In this document: positions 44,549 to 55,027 of the stretch, piece after piece
Layout: every line of letters starts with the position of its first letter
Numbering within the stretch: the first letter of the stretch is position 1
From: Gnomoniopsis sp. IMI 355080
Lineage: Eukaryota; Ascomycota; Sordariomycetes; Diaporthales; Gnomoniaceae
Assembly: GCA_027946555.1 (NCBI GenBank)
Contig: JAPEVC010000144.1
Span: 31,739 to 95,738, forward strand
Reading direction: 5' to 3'
DNA length: 64,000 nt
Notes under the pieces: generated by a model
Databases searched by the model: none
Told to the model about the DNA's origin: nothing
The model's input: the letters and a program-made list of their open reading frames with translations, nothing else
Position numbers and translations under genes: made by a program

Positions 44549-47424
44549 GCGTTTGGATATGTTCACGAACAAAATTTCTGGCGGATACAAGCCTTGTATG
44601 TATGTATATTGTGAGGGAACCCGTGCAGTTCAATCCGGGTTTGATTCATTACCTCTTTAGGTACCCAGCATGTATGGAGTTTGCGGTATGAGAAACCAGC
44701 TTGACGTCTAGGCTCGATGGAAGCGTGCCTGTGGAATAGTTGTCTTCATCTTGACTGAATAGTTAATATAGATCATTTGATTATATATCCAGGTCACCTG
44801 GGAAGCATTGTGTCTCCAGCCTATCCAGTCCCTGAAAAGATTTTGCACTCGACCTGAAAGTGTTGCTGCTTTACACACAAAAGGCACTATGCCTCCCCGT
44901 ATGTCTTCCACCATTTGAATAAAATAGGCTTTCCATCTGGATGGCCAATCGCATTCATGCTGTCTCTGAGAAGAGAGGCTAGGTGTCCGGAATTGCTAAC
45001 GTCCAAACTACGCACTGCCGAAATCTCGACTGTCCACGTCCCCCCCCCCCCCCAAAAAGAAACTTATACTACCATGGTCAACAGCACCAGCCGTTAATCT
45101 GATAAAATTTCAGAGTAGTATTTCTTGCTCTTTCATCCTTAATTGCATAACGAGGCATTGCGAGATTTGCGAAACAAATTATGCGCCTAAGCACTCTGGG
45201 CGAATGCATGAATAAGGGCGTGAACGCGCCCAAAATTAGACTCAGTGTATGGCATAAACGCGCGCGTGCCATGCTAAGCGATTTGAATACAGGCCTAGTT
45301 ACTATACATCGGCATATCCAAAGTGCTATACGTTCCATGGCTAACACCACCAAATACGTTTGCGCGCGCGATCAAGAGTAAATTGGCTAGTGTATAAACC
45401 TAATCAAGGTCAATATGTTGCACGGCTTATACGTCGAATGCCAATGTGCAGTACAAAGATATCTACACCAAAGGAGTTACTTCGTGCTAGGCGCTATGTT
45501 TAGAGTACGCAGTGGGTCTCATGGCGTTGAAAATGCACCAGCCTTGCGACAGTATGTGCTCCGGACTGCATAGCCATGTTGCTAAACATAAAATCCACAA
45601 TCCTGATTCTGATGACCAAGAACAGGTATTCATCTATCTTACGACTGAAAGGTATCATGCGCTATTGAAAGTCATCGGAGACTAGGGACGTTCTCTCAAC
45701 CCGAGTATGCGGTCTTGTGGAGCTCCTTCGCTTGAAACGCTATCAACGAGTCACGACAGTACAGGCGCGAATGGCGGTTCGTTGATTGTAATGCTTGTTT
45801 GTGACATGTCTACTCCATACAGCCTGGAGAACACTCACGCAATACTTGATCCGAGGCCCAAATTACATGCTGCAATCCTCAACATCACCCCTGCCGTCCC
45901 GCGTGCGTCTCCCATGCCCTGCTCCCTGGCGACGCAGCTTGCCACACAGCCCGCACATGTCCGGCCCATGGGCCCCGGGTATGAGCTGTTCGGACTTGCC
46001 CTCCGCAGAAAGCAGGTGAGAGCTGCGCTTGGACATTGAACACAACATAACCATCCGGGTATTTAATCGCGTACGGGCACCCCGTGATGCAGTCTCGTGC
46101 GGGACGCTGACCTGACATACCTGGGTGGAGAGCCCCCAAGACCGGGCAGCTTCGATGATAGGGACCTATCTGCGCATGCTACACAGACACTTGGAGCTGG
46201 GCTTCGGTTTCAGCACGAGAACGGGAGGGCTCGATTCAGGGAGCTGTGCGGTTAGGGTCTTGACCCAGGAACTGCCGTGGATGTGGCCAGCAGAGTCGCT
46301 ATTGCTATATGTAGACGCATGTCTAGGGCCTCCGACAGGTGTGAGACCACAGTCTTACCGGCAAAGGGATTCCGCTTGTCGCTATATCTGAGGGTACCCC
46401 GTGTACAGTGAATTCTTGGTCATGGCCCTGGAGAGTTTCACGACACTGGTCTCTTGGGGTGGCAAAAGATAACACTTTGCAGCGACTGAGCATGGGACGG
46501 GCCGTGGCTTCTTTGACGGCAAAGGACCTCAAGAATGGCTGTCTTCCTGACCCAACTCTCTATGCAGAGGCCCCAGAGTTGACTGGGTGGGTGAGAAGAG
46601 AGCAAAGCAGCTCTTTGGTGTATGTAAGTTGCAGTCTTTTGCTGCAAAAGGCGTCTTCCAGATCTGTCAGGCACTGTCAGATATTGTTTTGTAGGACACA
46701 ATTCCAACAGTAGCCTGCGTCTTGTACACCTGAAGAGATGTTTGGTGCCACTTTCCATGATGGTAAAATATTTCAGAGTGAGCACATCTCGTATTGACGG
46801 CGCCGTGCCTGACAACTTTGACCTGCAGCGACCCTGCATTGACCCTGCCTTCGAATACTGCCAATGCGACTCGAAAACTGTCCTCCCACAGCTTCGACGT
46901 GATTGGAGGCCGCACTCGGTCTAGTCCTGTGAGTGAGTCGAGGGCTGATATAAGTCGCTCCTGTAGAGTATTGTAAATGGTTATTTGTGGCGTAGGTACA
47001 CTTTGGAGGCTATACATGAAGTAGATGTATACAGCAGACGTGGGTATCCTCCACTCTAGATCGTTGGTGCGGCGCGGCTGGGTTTGATGTACCTAGCATC
47101 GTACCAACGCGGTGGTACTAAATTGAAGGGCGCCTCGACCCTTTCTCTTGGCAAAAGCAAGCACATGGGGCCGATGCCTAGAACATGTTCAACCGCCCAT
47201 GACCGTTGGGGAATGCACTGCGTCGAACAATTGATCGCTCACCGTGTTCAAATCTTCCTGTGCGACAAATACCCAGCGACGGGCTTGTAGTTAAAGCCTG
47301 TTACGGACGTGAGCATCAGCTCAGCACTTCCGGCCAGAGTCACCGATCTTGGGAGCGTCTTTGTTTGGTGGGGTGAACTGGGCCGAGTAAGCGGAGTGCG
47401 TTCTGGCTGGCGCCAGATTCTGAT
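44549..47424. other. Convergent intergenic region (about 2.9 kb)
   Basis: Lies between the second Zn2Cys6 gene (+) and RIB1 (-). It has a C14 tract at 45040-45053. A stretch at about 45090-45400 has a different texture (repeated CGCGCG with AT-rich flanks, open in one frame on each strand) and might be an old mobile-element fragment, but I cannot match it. No gene is supported. Confidence 0.5.
45040..45053. repeat. Poly-C tract (14 nt)
   Basis: A run of 14 C, followed by AAAAA, in intergenic DNA; the longest homopolymer C run in the window. Confidence 0.9.
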
Positions 47425-48629
47425 CTATTTATTGGGTATCGAGTCCATATCCAACATGTGTCCCATCTTCTCAATCTGTAATATTTCGTCAGCTGCAATC
47501 CAAGTATATTTCCCGTCCGAGTAAAACTCACCTTAGTTTTAAGATAGCCCTCTACCTCCTTACTCCTAAAGCCCCCCCTCCCCCTCCAGCTCAGTGGGAC
47601 CATCTCTACCCTTTCCCTAACCACAATTTCACGATTCGGCCCTTCAACAGCGCGAATCTTATCAGGATTGTTTGTCAATAACTTGATATCCTTCTGGCCC
47701 AAATCCAGCAGCATGGCAGTAGCTAGACCGTAACTCCTCGCATCAGCAGGATGTCGCAGCAGCAAATTCGCCTCGACAGTATCAGATCCAAGATCCTGCA
47801 AATTGTAAGCCTTGAGCTTCTCGCCCAAGCCAATGCCGCGCCCTTCTTGACGCAAGTAAATAATGATGCCTCCTGCTGCTTGGTTGGAGGGGAGCGACAT
47901 GAGGCGCGCAGCCTCGTCGAGCTGCTCGCCACAGTCGCAGCGCGCGGACCATGCAGTTTCGCCCGTGTAGCACTCGCTGTGTATGCGCACGAGCGGGATA
48001 CCCTTCTTCTCACCCTGCCCGTCCTGTGCGTTCTCTTTCTCGTCCTCCTCCCCAGTGCCCAACATACCACTCGTTGTCCGCCCCGGAAACAGCCTCCCCT
48101 TATACGCTCCCCTTGTTAGACGATCTTGCTCCGTCTCGCCTTCTCGCGGCGCATCTAGGCTCTTACTGCGGATGTGGTCCCCAAAGACGATGGCCAGGTG
48201 CTCCTTGTTGTCGACGTCGTTGCTGTAACAGTGCAAAAACATCTCGGTGCCGCCAACAGTGGGAATACGTGCGCGCACATAGCATTCGACTTTCGGTAAA
48301 CGTTCGACGAGGCGTGGGCGTGCATACTGATCGAATGATGGGTCCGAGGAGTCCACGGGAATGGCGCGCGCAACTGCGGGCGTGGAGCCGCCGGGTGTGG
48401 AAGGGGGTGTGAAGGACGGACTAAGAAGAGAGGGCAAAGAGGGCAAAGAGGGTACTGTTGTGGCGGCTGCTGCTATGGAAGCCTCATTCTGATCTGGGTT
48501 CGTGTCTGGTGGGGCGCTGTCGTCGAGAGCGACCGAGTGCACATCGTCGACGTCGTCGCCGTGGTGGGGTTTGTTACGCGGGGAATAGAAGGAAGGCAAC
48601 GCGGACTCGGTGCGCGAGGGGCCGGCCAT
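47425..48629 (-). CDS. RIB1: GTP cyclohydrolase II
   Basis: Exons 47532-48629 and 47425-47475 give about 382 residues. The 56-nt intron (donor GTGAGT, acceptor TACAG) is needed to obtain the conserved C-terminus KTKIEKMGHMLDMD; the unspliced frame runs into unrelated sequence. The enzyme opens GTP to the diaminopyrimidine that begins riboflavin synthesis, in the cytosol. The zinc ligands are Cys220, Cys231 and Cys233 (SECYTGETAWSARCDCGEQ), with the same spacing as in bacterial RibA. The nucleotide and active-site loop LRQEGRGIGL is at about 259-268. The first 100 residues are Ser/Pro/Asp-rich and disordered, and an acidic, Gly/Glu/Lys-rich insert (about 155-210) interrupts the front of the catalytic domain. 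No riboswitch is seen upstream. Confidence 0.93.
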
Positions 48630-49487
48630 CTTTGCGTCTCACGTGGTGATGCGCTGGGACGGTATGAAGACGTGGCGGTTGGGTCGACCCGTCGCAGAGT
48701 ACCTCTAAGCGGCGCAACCTCGAAGACTGATTCAACCCGCGTTTAGCGGTGACCCGTGGGCTGATTAAGTGAGTGAGTGCAGGTAAAGGCGCGTGGATCC
48801 GAGGAACGCAATGCTATGTGGGTAAAGCACGAGAGTGTGTTCGCTTGCGGGAATGGTGTTGAGGCTGTGCGCCTGATGTGAGAGACCGAGTCGGGTGTGG
48901 ACTTTCGGATGGAGTCTCTTGTGGACGCCGAGGTCGGGAGACAGAACCACAAGGGGCCTGGGGGGCTATTTCGGATTCGTATAAATGCAAAATGCCTCCA
49001 ATATCAAACTGCCGTAATGAACACACAATGAACCAATTGAAGTAGAGAGTATCGGTAAACAACTTTCGTAAGTGTCATAGGAATGGACGTCAGAAAGAAT
49101 TACCAGTTTCCGACTGGGCGGATGAGGGGACCGAAGATGTCTTAGTCATCCACATATTGCAGAGCATCCGGGCCCGGGTCCGGGACGCCGCTCGGCAGAT
49201 GCTGACCATACCCAGGTGCGGTTACTGTACTCCGTACATACTTGGGTACCATAGTAACAAAAGTCAATTGTCTTTAATTCCAAGGCCAACGGCTGATCCA
49301 TAGTCACGTGTTGTCCTGGATTTGTGAGTCCCATGCTGCCTTTCCAGGTCATCCAACTCCCTCTGAGCTACTATGTTCCTCTCGAGTTCCTTCGCTGTGG
49401 TCATACGGCACTGCCGTCCTCTCTCCCTAACATGTCTGAAAGTCGCCCTCGTTTTTTTTGTCATCTTCATTACTCCCAAGATGTTGC
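48630..49487. other. Intergenic region
   Basis: About 0.86 kb between RIB1 and the SANT-like reading frame, both on the minus strand; the RIB1 promoter should lie here. Nothing specific recognised. Confidence 0.6.
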
Positions 49488-50402
49488 TCATTCAACCTCG
49501 CCGATCTCCGGCTCACCCTCTTCAGCTGACTCATCCTCCTCTTCTTCATCTTCGTCGTCGTCCGCTTCTTCACGCATCACCACTTTCCACCAAGCACTTT
49601 CTCCCCCTTGTACACTCTGACCTTCCTGTGCTCCCTCCTTTTCCAATCTGTAGAACTCACTCCGGCACATCCCCGGGCTGAACTTATACTCGCGCGTACT
49701 GAATTGGTCGTTGAGCGCAGTGGCAATCCATTCCCAGAGTCGAGGGGTATCAACGTCGACACTGGCCTCTCGCGCGAGGAGACCTTGTCTTTCCGTTGTC
49801 GACCATCCGATCTGCTGCTCTTCTGGCGCATTCATCCTTTCCCATTTAAGTCTGCAAGACTCGCCGGTGTATCTTCGCTGAGAAAATCTTTGATCTTGGC
49901 TGAGTTGTACCGCAATGTCCTCCTAGTCACGATTGCCGCCATGTAGCGTCCTGAGAAGCGCGGTTTCCTCAGGTAACTAGCCTTTCCGCTGCTCCTGGCT
50001 CAAACTCTTGTATTTCCTTTGGAGTGACCTAGATTCGTGCTTTCGAAGAGGGAATTCTTTGTCAAGTCGCTCTGCGATTCGCTTCCATTCCAGACCGAGA
50101 TTTGCAAAGTCAACCAAGAGATCAATCTCTGCTGCATCATACCCGCGCACGGAAAGCGAATGCCCTGGGTTCTTCGCTCGACATTTTCTTTTCGTTCTGT
50201 TGGTCCATCGTTTGAAATAGAAAAGAACACTAGTCGTGGAGCAATTCAATTGGGGAAACTCGTGATTGAGCATGTCCGCAATCTGGGAGAACGAGTATCT
50301 GGCGTGAGACCCATTGTCGGATTTCTCATCCTCCAGCTCCAAAAGCCTTTCCTTTGCGCCCTCAAATGTGGACCATTTGATGCCCTTAGACCCTAATACC
50401 AT
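49488..50402 (-). pseudogene. SANT/Myb-like repeat protein interrupted by two UAG codons at conserved Trp positions
   Basis: A single 305-codon frame starts at ATG 50402 (MVLGSKGIKWSTFEGAK) and ends at UGA 49488. It is open except for two UAGs, at 49979-49977 and 49925-49923. The translation contains four SANT/Myb-like repeats of the form W-X-EE...L, then W-X-IA..L. Repeat 1 begins KWSTFEGAKERLLEL, repeat 2 has LEWKRIAERLDKEF, and repeat 4 has GWSTTERQGLL and WEWIATALNDQF. In repeat 3 both signature Trp positions are the UAG codons: stop-LPEETALLRTL and stop-EDIAVQLSQD. There are no frameshifts or other stops, and no intron removes either UAG. Without repair the product would be a 141-residue fragment with repeats 1-2. 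The tail is acidic. It is either a young pseudogene or a gene whose UAGs are changed to UGG in mRNA. Confidence 0.8.
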
Positions 50403-51287
50403 CGTCCTGTCTGTTATGCGGAAAGAGACGAGATAAGACGAGACAAGGTTATGCAAAGCTCGAAGATTCGGCATGCCGTTTTCACGATCAGTCAGAACGT
50501 GAATTGAGGTGCTGCTTGATGCTTGATGCTAATTAAATGCACCTCTTTGGTGCTTCGAGATGGAGTCTCTTCGAAAGAGATGAGGGAACGACAGCATTGA
50601 TAACATCGCCCGTCGGGAGCGAAGATCGTATATTATATTGGCTTTCGGTATGCCCAGGCCGTTTTCAGAAGGAAGGCACTGCCACGAGGACGGTTTTGGT
50701 AAAGATGGTAGGAGCATACTGACCATGTAGGCAGAGAACCGAAGCAAAGGACAGCAGCGAGATGGGACCAAGGCTTGACCCAGTACTTCAAGCAATTCTA
50801 ACCATCATTGGGACCAGCAACTCTGGGTATGGGGAATCAGACAAGGCAGAAGGACATACAGTATTAATGGCACGTTGAAGTGTCTGGTCGGCCACATTAC
50901 TACAGGAAGTCCCATCTTCACGTTTGTTGGTGAGACTTTGTCCCCGGACATTCCTAATGTATGTAGGGTACGTGTAAGGCAAAAGTGATCGGTAGGAGAA
51001 GAAGCTAGGGAGACTAAATCTACGTTGCAAAGGAGAAATGATCTTATAAGAGGTTCTCCATGGCTGGAAAGTTCTTATGAAAGACTGGCTGGCGCGATGC
51101 CTGCCTGCCTGAAGGAACTCGATTTGATCTCCTTAAGTAGGTGGCTAATTATCCATGCAGATAATGTACCCTATGCTATGACCAATTATGACTCTCTAGC
51201 GTCAACAAAATGCAGGCTTGATACTGACTATCCATCTCGGCACATTGTCATCCTCTTCTCCTTATTGACTCATTACCTAGGTAAGGG
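50403..51287. other. Intergenic region
   Basis: About 0.9 kb between the SANT-like frame and the 3' end of the MFS gene, both on the minus strand. It contains a 12-bp perfect palindrome TTACCTAGGTAA at 51273-51284, next to the MFS stop codon. Nothing else seen. Confidence 0.6.
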
Positions 51288-52823
51288 CTATCCTTCTTCT
51301 TCCCTAGAGTCTCTGTCAATCATTGCTTTCTTCCCCTTCTCAGGGGGCAACCATCTCGAGATGACCGTGAACCACGCAGCAAATATGACCATCAACAGCC
51401 AAATCGCGTAGCCCCATAGCCACTGCGTTCTCGCGAATAGGGCAAACAGACTCGAAGCCAAGGCAGGCGTGAACGACCGCATGAGGCTTACAGACATGAG
51501 CGCCAGCGAGTTCAGGGTGCCCAGGACCTTCGGACTCGGCGCGATGTCATTCAGTGCCAGCTGGATCCCGGTAAACGACATGGAGACTGAAGAGAAGAGC
51601 ACGTTAATTACGGGCGTGATGACCCAGAACGCCGTGACCGCTCCGTTTCGGAGCAGAATATTGCTCAAAGGCATAACGGCGAAGAAGAATGGGTAGACGA
51701 CTGCGCAGCCGCGTATGACGGCATTGGTACCAAAACGATGCTGGAGAGGGGGGAAGATGATGAGGAGCCACAAAGCTTGAGCAGCTCCGGTTAAGGTGAT
51801 GAAGATGCTGATTTGGTATGGGGCAAGACCCAAGCCTCCCAGGGCCACGGGGGTGAAAAGAAAGACTGGGAAGATGGCGGTATAGGTGACTCCCAGGAAT
51901 CCGATCCAGCAGAAGACGCAGAGAACCATGAATACGCCAGGTGCTTTGACAATCTCCATGATGGAGGGGCTATCATCCTTGGGTTTGACAACGCCATCTT
52001 CGGCCGGAGATTCACCCCTTTCGAGCGTCTCCTTCACAAATAGGGCGGCAATCACGGCGCCTGTAAACCCAATGACCGATATAACGAGGCTCGATAGCGC
52101 ATAAGGGTAGTCAAGGAAGAATTGAACGTTTCCAAACAGTTTGGGATACTGATGTGCAGGATCAGCCAGGCCTCCTCCAACCAATGGGCCTAGGAAGATT
52201 CCCAGGTTGCCTGAGAAAGCAAACCAGCTGAAAGCAACGGCCTGAGTTTTGGTTGTCGAAATCTCGGAGAGCATCGTGCGAATCGTCACAATAGTGCCCG
52301 CGAACACTCCCGCAAGGCAACGGAACAGAATCATCTGCACGAGGGTCTTGGCCAGGCCAAAGATAGAGGTTGCAACGGACACGCCGATAAGACTGAATAC
52401 GAGCACAGGTTTCCTGCCCACGCGGTCTGCCGCTTTGCCCCATAAGATCATCACCGACGCTTGTGTGAGGGAGAATAGCGACTCGATCAGGCCAGAGTAA
52501 AAGCCCACATCAGTGTCTGCGAGATTGCCATTTTCCTGTGCCATCTGGTTGATATAGGGAAAGATGGAGAAGAAGGCCATGGGTTCGATAAGGCGCGCAT
52601 AGCAGAGGACGGTGACCTGCCATCCTGGCAGCGGCCGATCATCGTCTTCGTCATTCTGGTTGTTGCTGCTGCTGTCTCCAGCAGAGGTGGCAGGGCGTGA
52701 ATTTTGGAGTGTCGTCAACCCGGACGCTACGGGGTCTGCAGCGGGAACGACGTCGTCGGTTGCCAGAAGAGGCGTCTGTTCGGTGGCCACAGCTACCACG
52801 GTATTGTCGTCGGATCTTGCCAT
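51288..52823 (-). CDS. Major facilitator superfamily transporter
   Basis: A single exon encodes 511 residues. After a cytosolic Asp/Asn/Ser-rich N-terminus (about 1-68) there are about 12 predicted membrane helices split by a central charged loop (about 265-290, LERGESPAEDG). The loop 2-3 signature appears as GKAADRVGRKPVL (about 127-139), and an FSGNLGIFLGPLVGGGLAD block fits helix 5. This is the drug:H+ antiporter or zinc-induced-facilitator-like type of MFS protein found in many fungi. The C-terminus ends KGKKAMIDRDSREEEG in the cytosol. The substrate is unknown. The gene lies alone, with no biosynthetic cluster nearby. A TTACCTAGGTAA palindrome lies just past its stop codon. Confidence 0.9.
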   Translation of the reverse strand: MARSDDNTVVAVATEQTPLLATDDVVPAADPVASGLTTLQNSRPATSAGDSSSNNQNDEDDDRPLPGWQVTVLCYARLIEPMAFFSIFPYINQMAQENGNLADTDVGFYSGLIESLFSLTQASVMILWGKAADRVGRKPVLVFSLIGVSVATSIFGLAKTLVQMILFRCLAGVFAGTIVTIRTMLSEISTTKTQAVAFSWFAFSGNLGIFLGPLVGGGLADPAHQYPKLFGNVQFFLDYPYALSSLVISVIGFTGAVIAALFVKETLERGESPAEDGVVKPKDDSPSIMEIVKAPGVFMVLCVFCWIGFLGVTYTAIFPVFLFTPVALGGLGLAPYQISIFITLTGAAQALWLLIIFPPLQHRFGTNAVIRGCAVVYPFFFAVMPLSNILLRNGAVTAFWVITPVINVLFSSVSMSFTGIQLALNDIAPSPKVLGTLNSLALMSVSLMRSFTPALASSLFALFARTQWLWGYAIWLLMVIFAAWFTVISRWLPPEKGKKAMIDRDSREEEG

Positions 52824-54289
52824 GATGGCATCTGGAGCAGCGACTGGCGATGTATGTGCTGGACTTGATGATTTGATGTTCCAGGACCAAGATGCCTTGA
52901 TATAAGTAGGTACTAAGTACAGTACCTTGCTGATCTAGGCAACCGAATTCTTGACGCTGCCGATCCCGGCCCGGGCTGACATCCAATAGTCAAAGGCCCG
53001 CTATGTCTACTTACAGACCTCTGTTGACCTGCCAAGGTTGACCGTAAGACGCGAGCAGCCACGATTCTTATGTACGAATCAAGCTATATATGCGGATACT
53101 TTCATCAATCTCATTGTTCGAGTCGTGCTTTGTGCGGTGGCACCACCGACCCCTGTTGCCCTTATTAAGAAGAATGGACTTGGATGCTATATCCAATGCA
53201 ACGACATGCACATACTGATGGTCTCATCTAGACACAGTAGGGGACATGGTCTATGACCCTGGATTGCTTCCTGTAGCATGATACAGTGCCTCACGTTGAA
53301 TGGCGCCGCGTTGGTGTGGTGGGCAGGCAATGCGATCGCGAGGGCACAGGGATTGGAAGACTTCCAAGGAAAGGGTCTTTTCCAAGGGTCTTCAGCAGCC
53401 TTCCTAATCAAGACCTCGCATTAGCTCTCACTTGCCGCTGGGAATTCCGAGCCCTCAGGCAGCCGCTCGGGTGGTTGGATTTTTTAATTTTTTTGATACC
53501 TTGGTACATTTCCTGGGCTGAAGCCTGGAGATGAGCCCAACCAGTTCGATGACGTTCGTAAGTATGAATTGTATTTGTATGGAAAAGCAGATGTTGGCAT
53601 TGGATGTGTCTTTCTCGTTCGAATTCCGGGCACAGCATGTCGTGCTTGATGTGTACAGGTGCATTCTTGCGTTGGGTTGATCTGTGAAGTTCCGCTCGAG
53701 GTTGTTGTTCTTTTGGTGGCGTCGGCGGAGGGGAAGCCCGTTGTTGACGGTTTGGAGTCATTGGTACGAAGGCCAACATATCGATGTCTCCAACTATAAG
53801 AACTTCATGCTTGCTTAAAGACACTCCATAACGGGGTTCGTGGTATACAGTAGTGGGGGTTGAACCTTCCATACCATCTGTAACCGGCTAGCTGCCCCAG
53901 CTCAGGGCGAGGGTGGTATGGAGCAGGAGATCAACAACCACGTTGCTGCAATCTTTCGTCTTTTTTTATTGTTAATTTTCTATAGTTGTTGTTGGACTAG
54001 TAGTACTTACGCTCCCATCCTTATTTGTAACTTGGTATATTGTTATGACATTTTATTAGGCCTTCGCTTCCACCAAATGCGCAGCATTAGAAGGAATTTG
54101 TTGAGGTTTAAGTTTCGGCCTGCTTCCATGCTCGCCCGAGTACGATATGGAACGCCAGCTCGATCGTTACTCTAAACTCAAGGCTTCGAACAGTCTCAAA
54201 CTCAAGCTTTGGATGCGGTCCTGTCTGAAATATAACCAAGATCAGCCTTACACATACACATTGAGGGAGCAGCTCGCCTGTGATCGCGA

Positions 54290-54371
<82 letters not shown>

Positions 54372-55027
54372 GTTCTGGGATGAGGGGGATGCCGTATCTC
54401 ATTTTGACGTCTGGCCGTGTGCATGACAACGGCGGTAGTAAGAGTGATCTAGTGTCGCATGGCGTGCCATTGGGGTGGAGGGACCGACTGGACGAACCCA
54501 ATACCTTGGTCTCACCTAGATAACAATGCATACACGTGATGCAACAGATGGTTGATGTATACCTTTTCCAGAGTAGTGATGATACGTCTCCTTCGAGTCT
54601 TTAGTGCCACAGACCAACCTTCCAGAAAAACTACCTGTAAGCTTGCAATATAGAAGCAAGCTTGGAACTAAAGTCATACACAATGGTCTTTTGGGACCAT
54701 ATAGTATTCTGGGGTACAACTAAGTAGCCGCTTGAGGCGATATATTAAAAATAAAATTACCTGTAAACGATTGTATATGAATGTCCAGTCTCCCGGCGCT
54801 AGTATGCAGCTCCAGGTTCTCAGACCAATGACATGCGCTATCACCCCCCTGTTTACGCCTAGAAAATGGTCGCTGAACACAGAAATGTTTTCTCTATGTG
54901 ATTTTGTTAACGCTTTCGAAACACAGCAAATGCACGCCTTTGAGAGTCTGGGCCACGACTATGCTATGCCTCTTGGAACCCCTTGTCGAAAAATGGCAAT
55001 GGGAAAGGCTCGAGGGCTAGACATCCA
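52824..55027. other. Intergenic region with long TC microsatellite
   Basis: About 2.2 kb containing the MFS promoter and the 77-nt TC repeat. A 154-codon minus-strand frame at 53408-53872 resembles nothing known and I do not call it a gene. Confidence 0.55.
54292..54368. repeat. (TC)n microsatellite, about 38 units
   Basis: An uninterrupted 77-nt TC dinucleotide tract (GA on the minus strand) in intergenic DNA. Confidence 0.97.

Noticed and set aside
28000..45000. Secondary-metabolite gene cluster around the regulators
   Set aside because: No polyketide synthase, NRPS, terpene cyclase or tailoring oxidase is present among the genes.
45078..45400. Possible transposon remnant with open frames on both strands
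   Set aside because: The texture differs from its surroundings, but no terminal repeats, target duplication or transposase motif could be identified.
49923..49979. An intron (GTTACC...CTAG) removing the two UAGs in the SANT-like gene
   Set aside because: Joining at these sites re-creates a UAG at the junction and removes the conserved EE-LL core of the repeat, so it does not rescue the frame.
53408..53872. 154-codon minus-strand open frame
   Set aside because: No similarity, promoter or splice evidence; composition (His/Gln/Arg) does not resemble the window's real genes. Could be reconsidered if transcribed.
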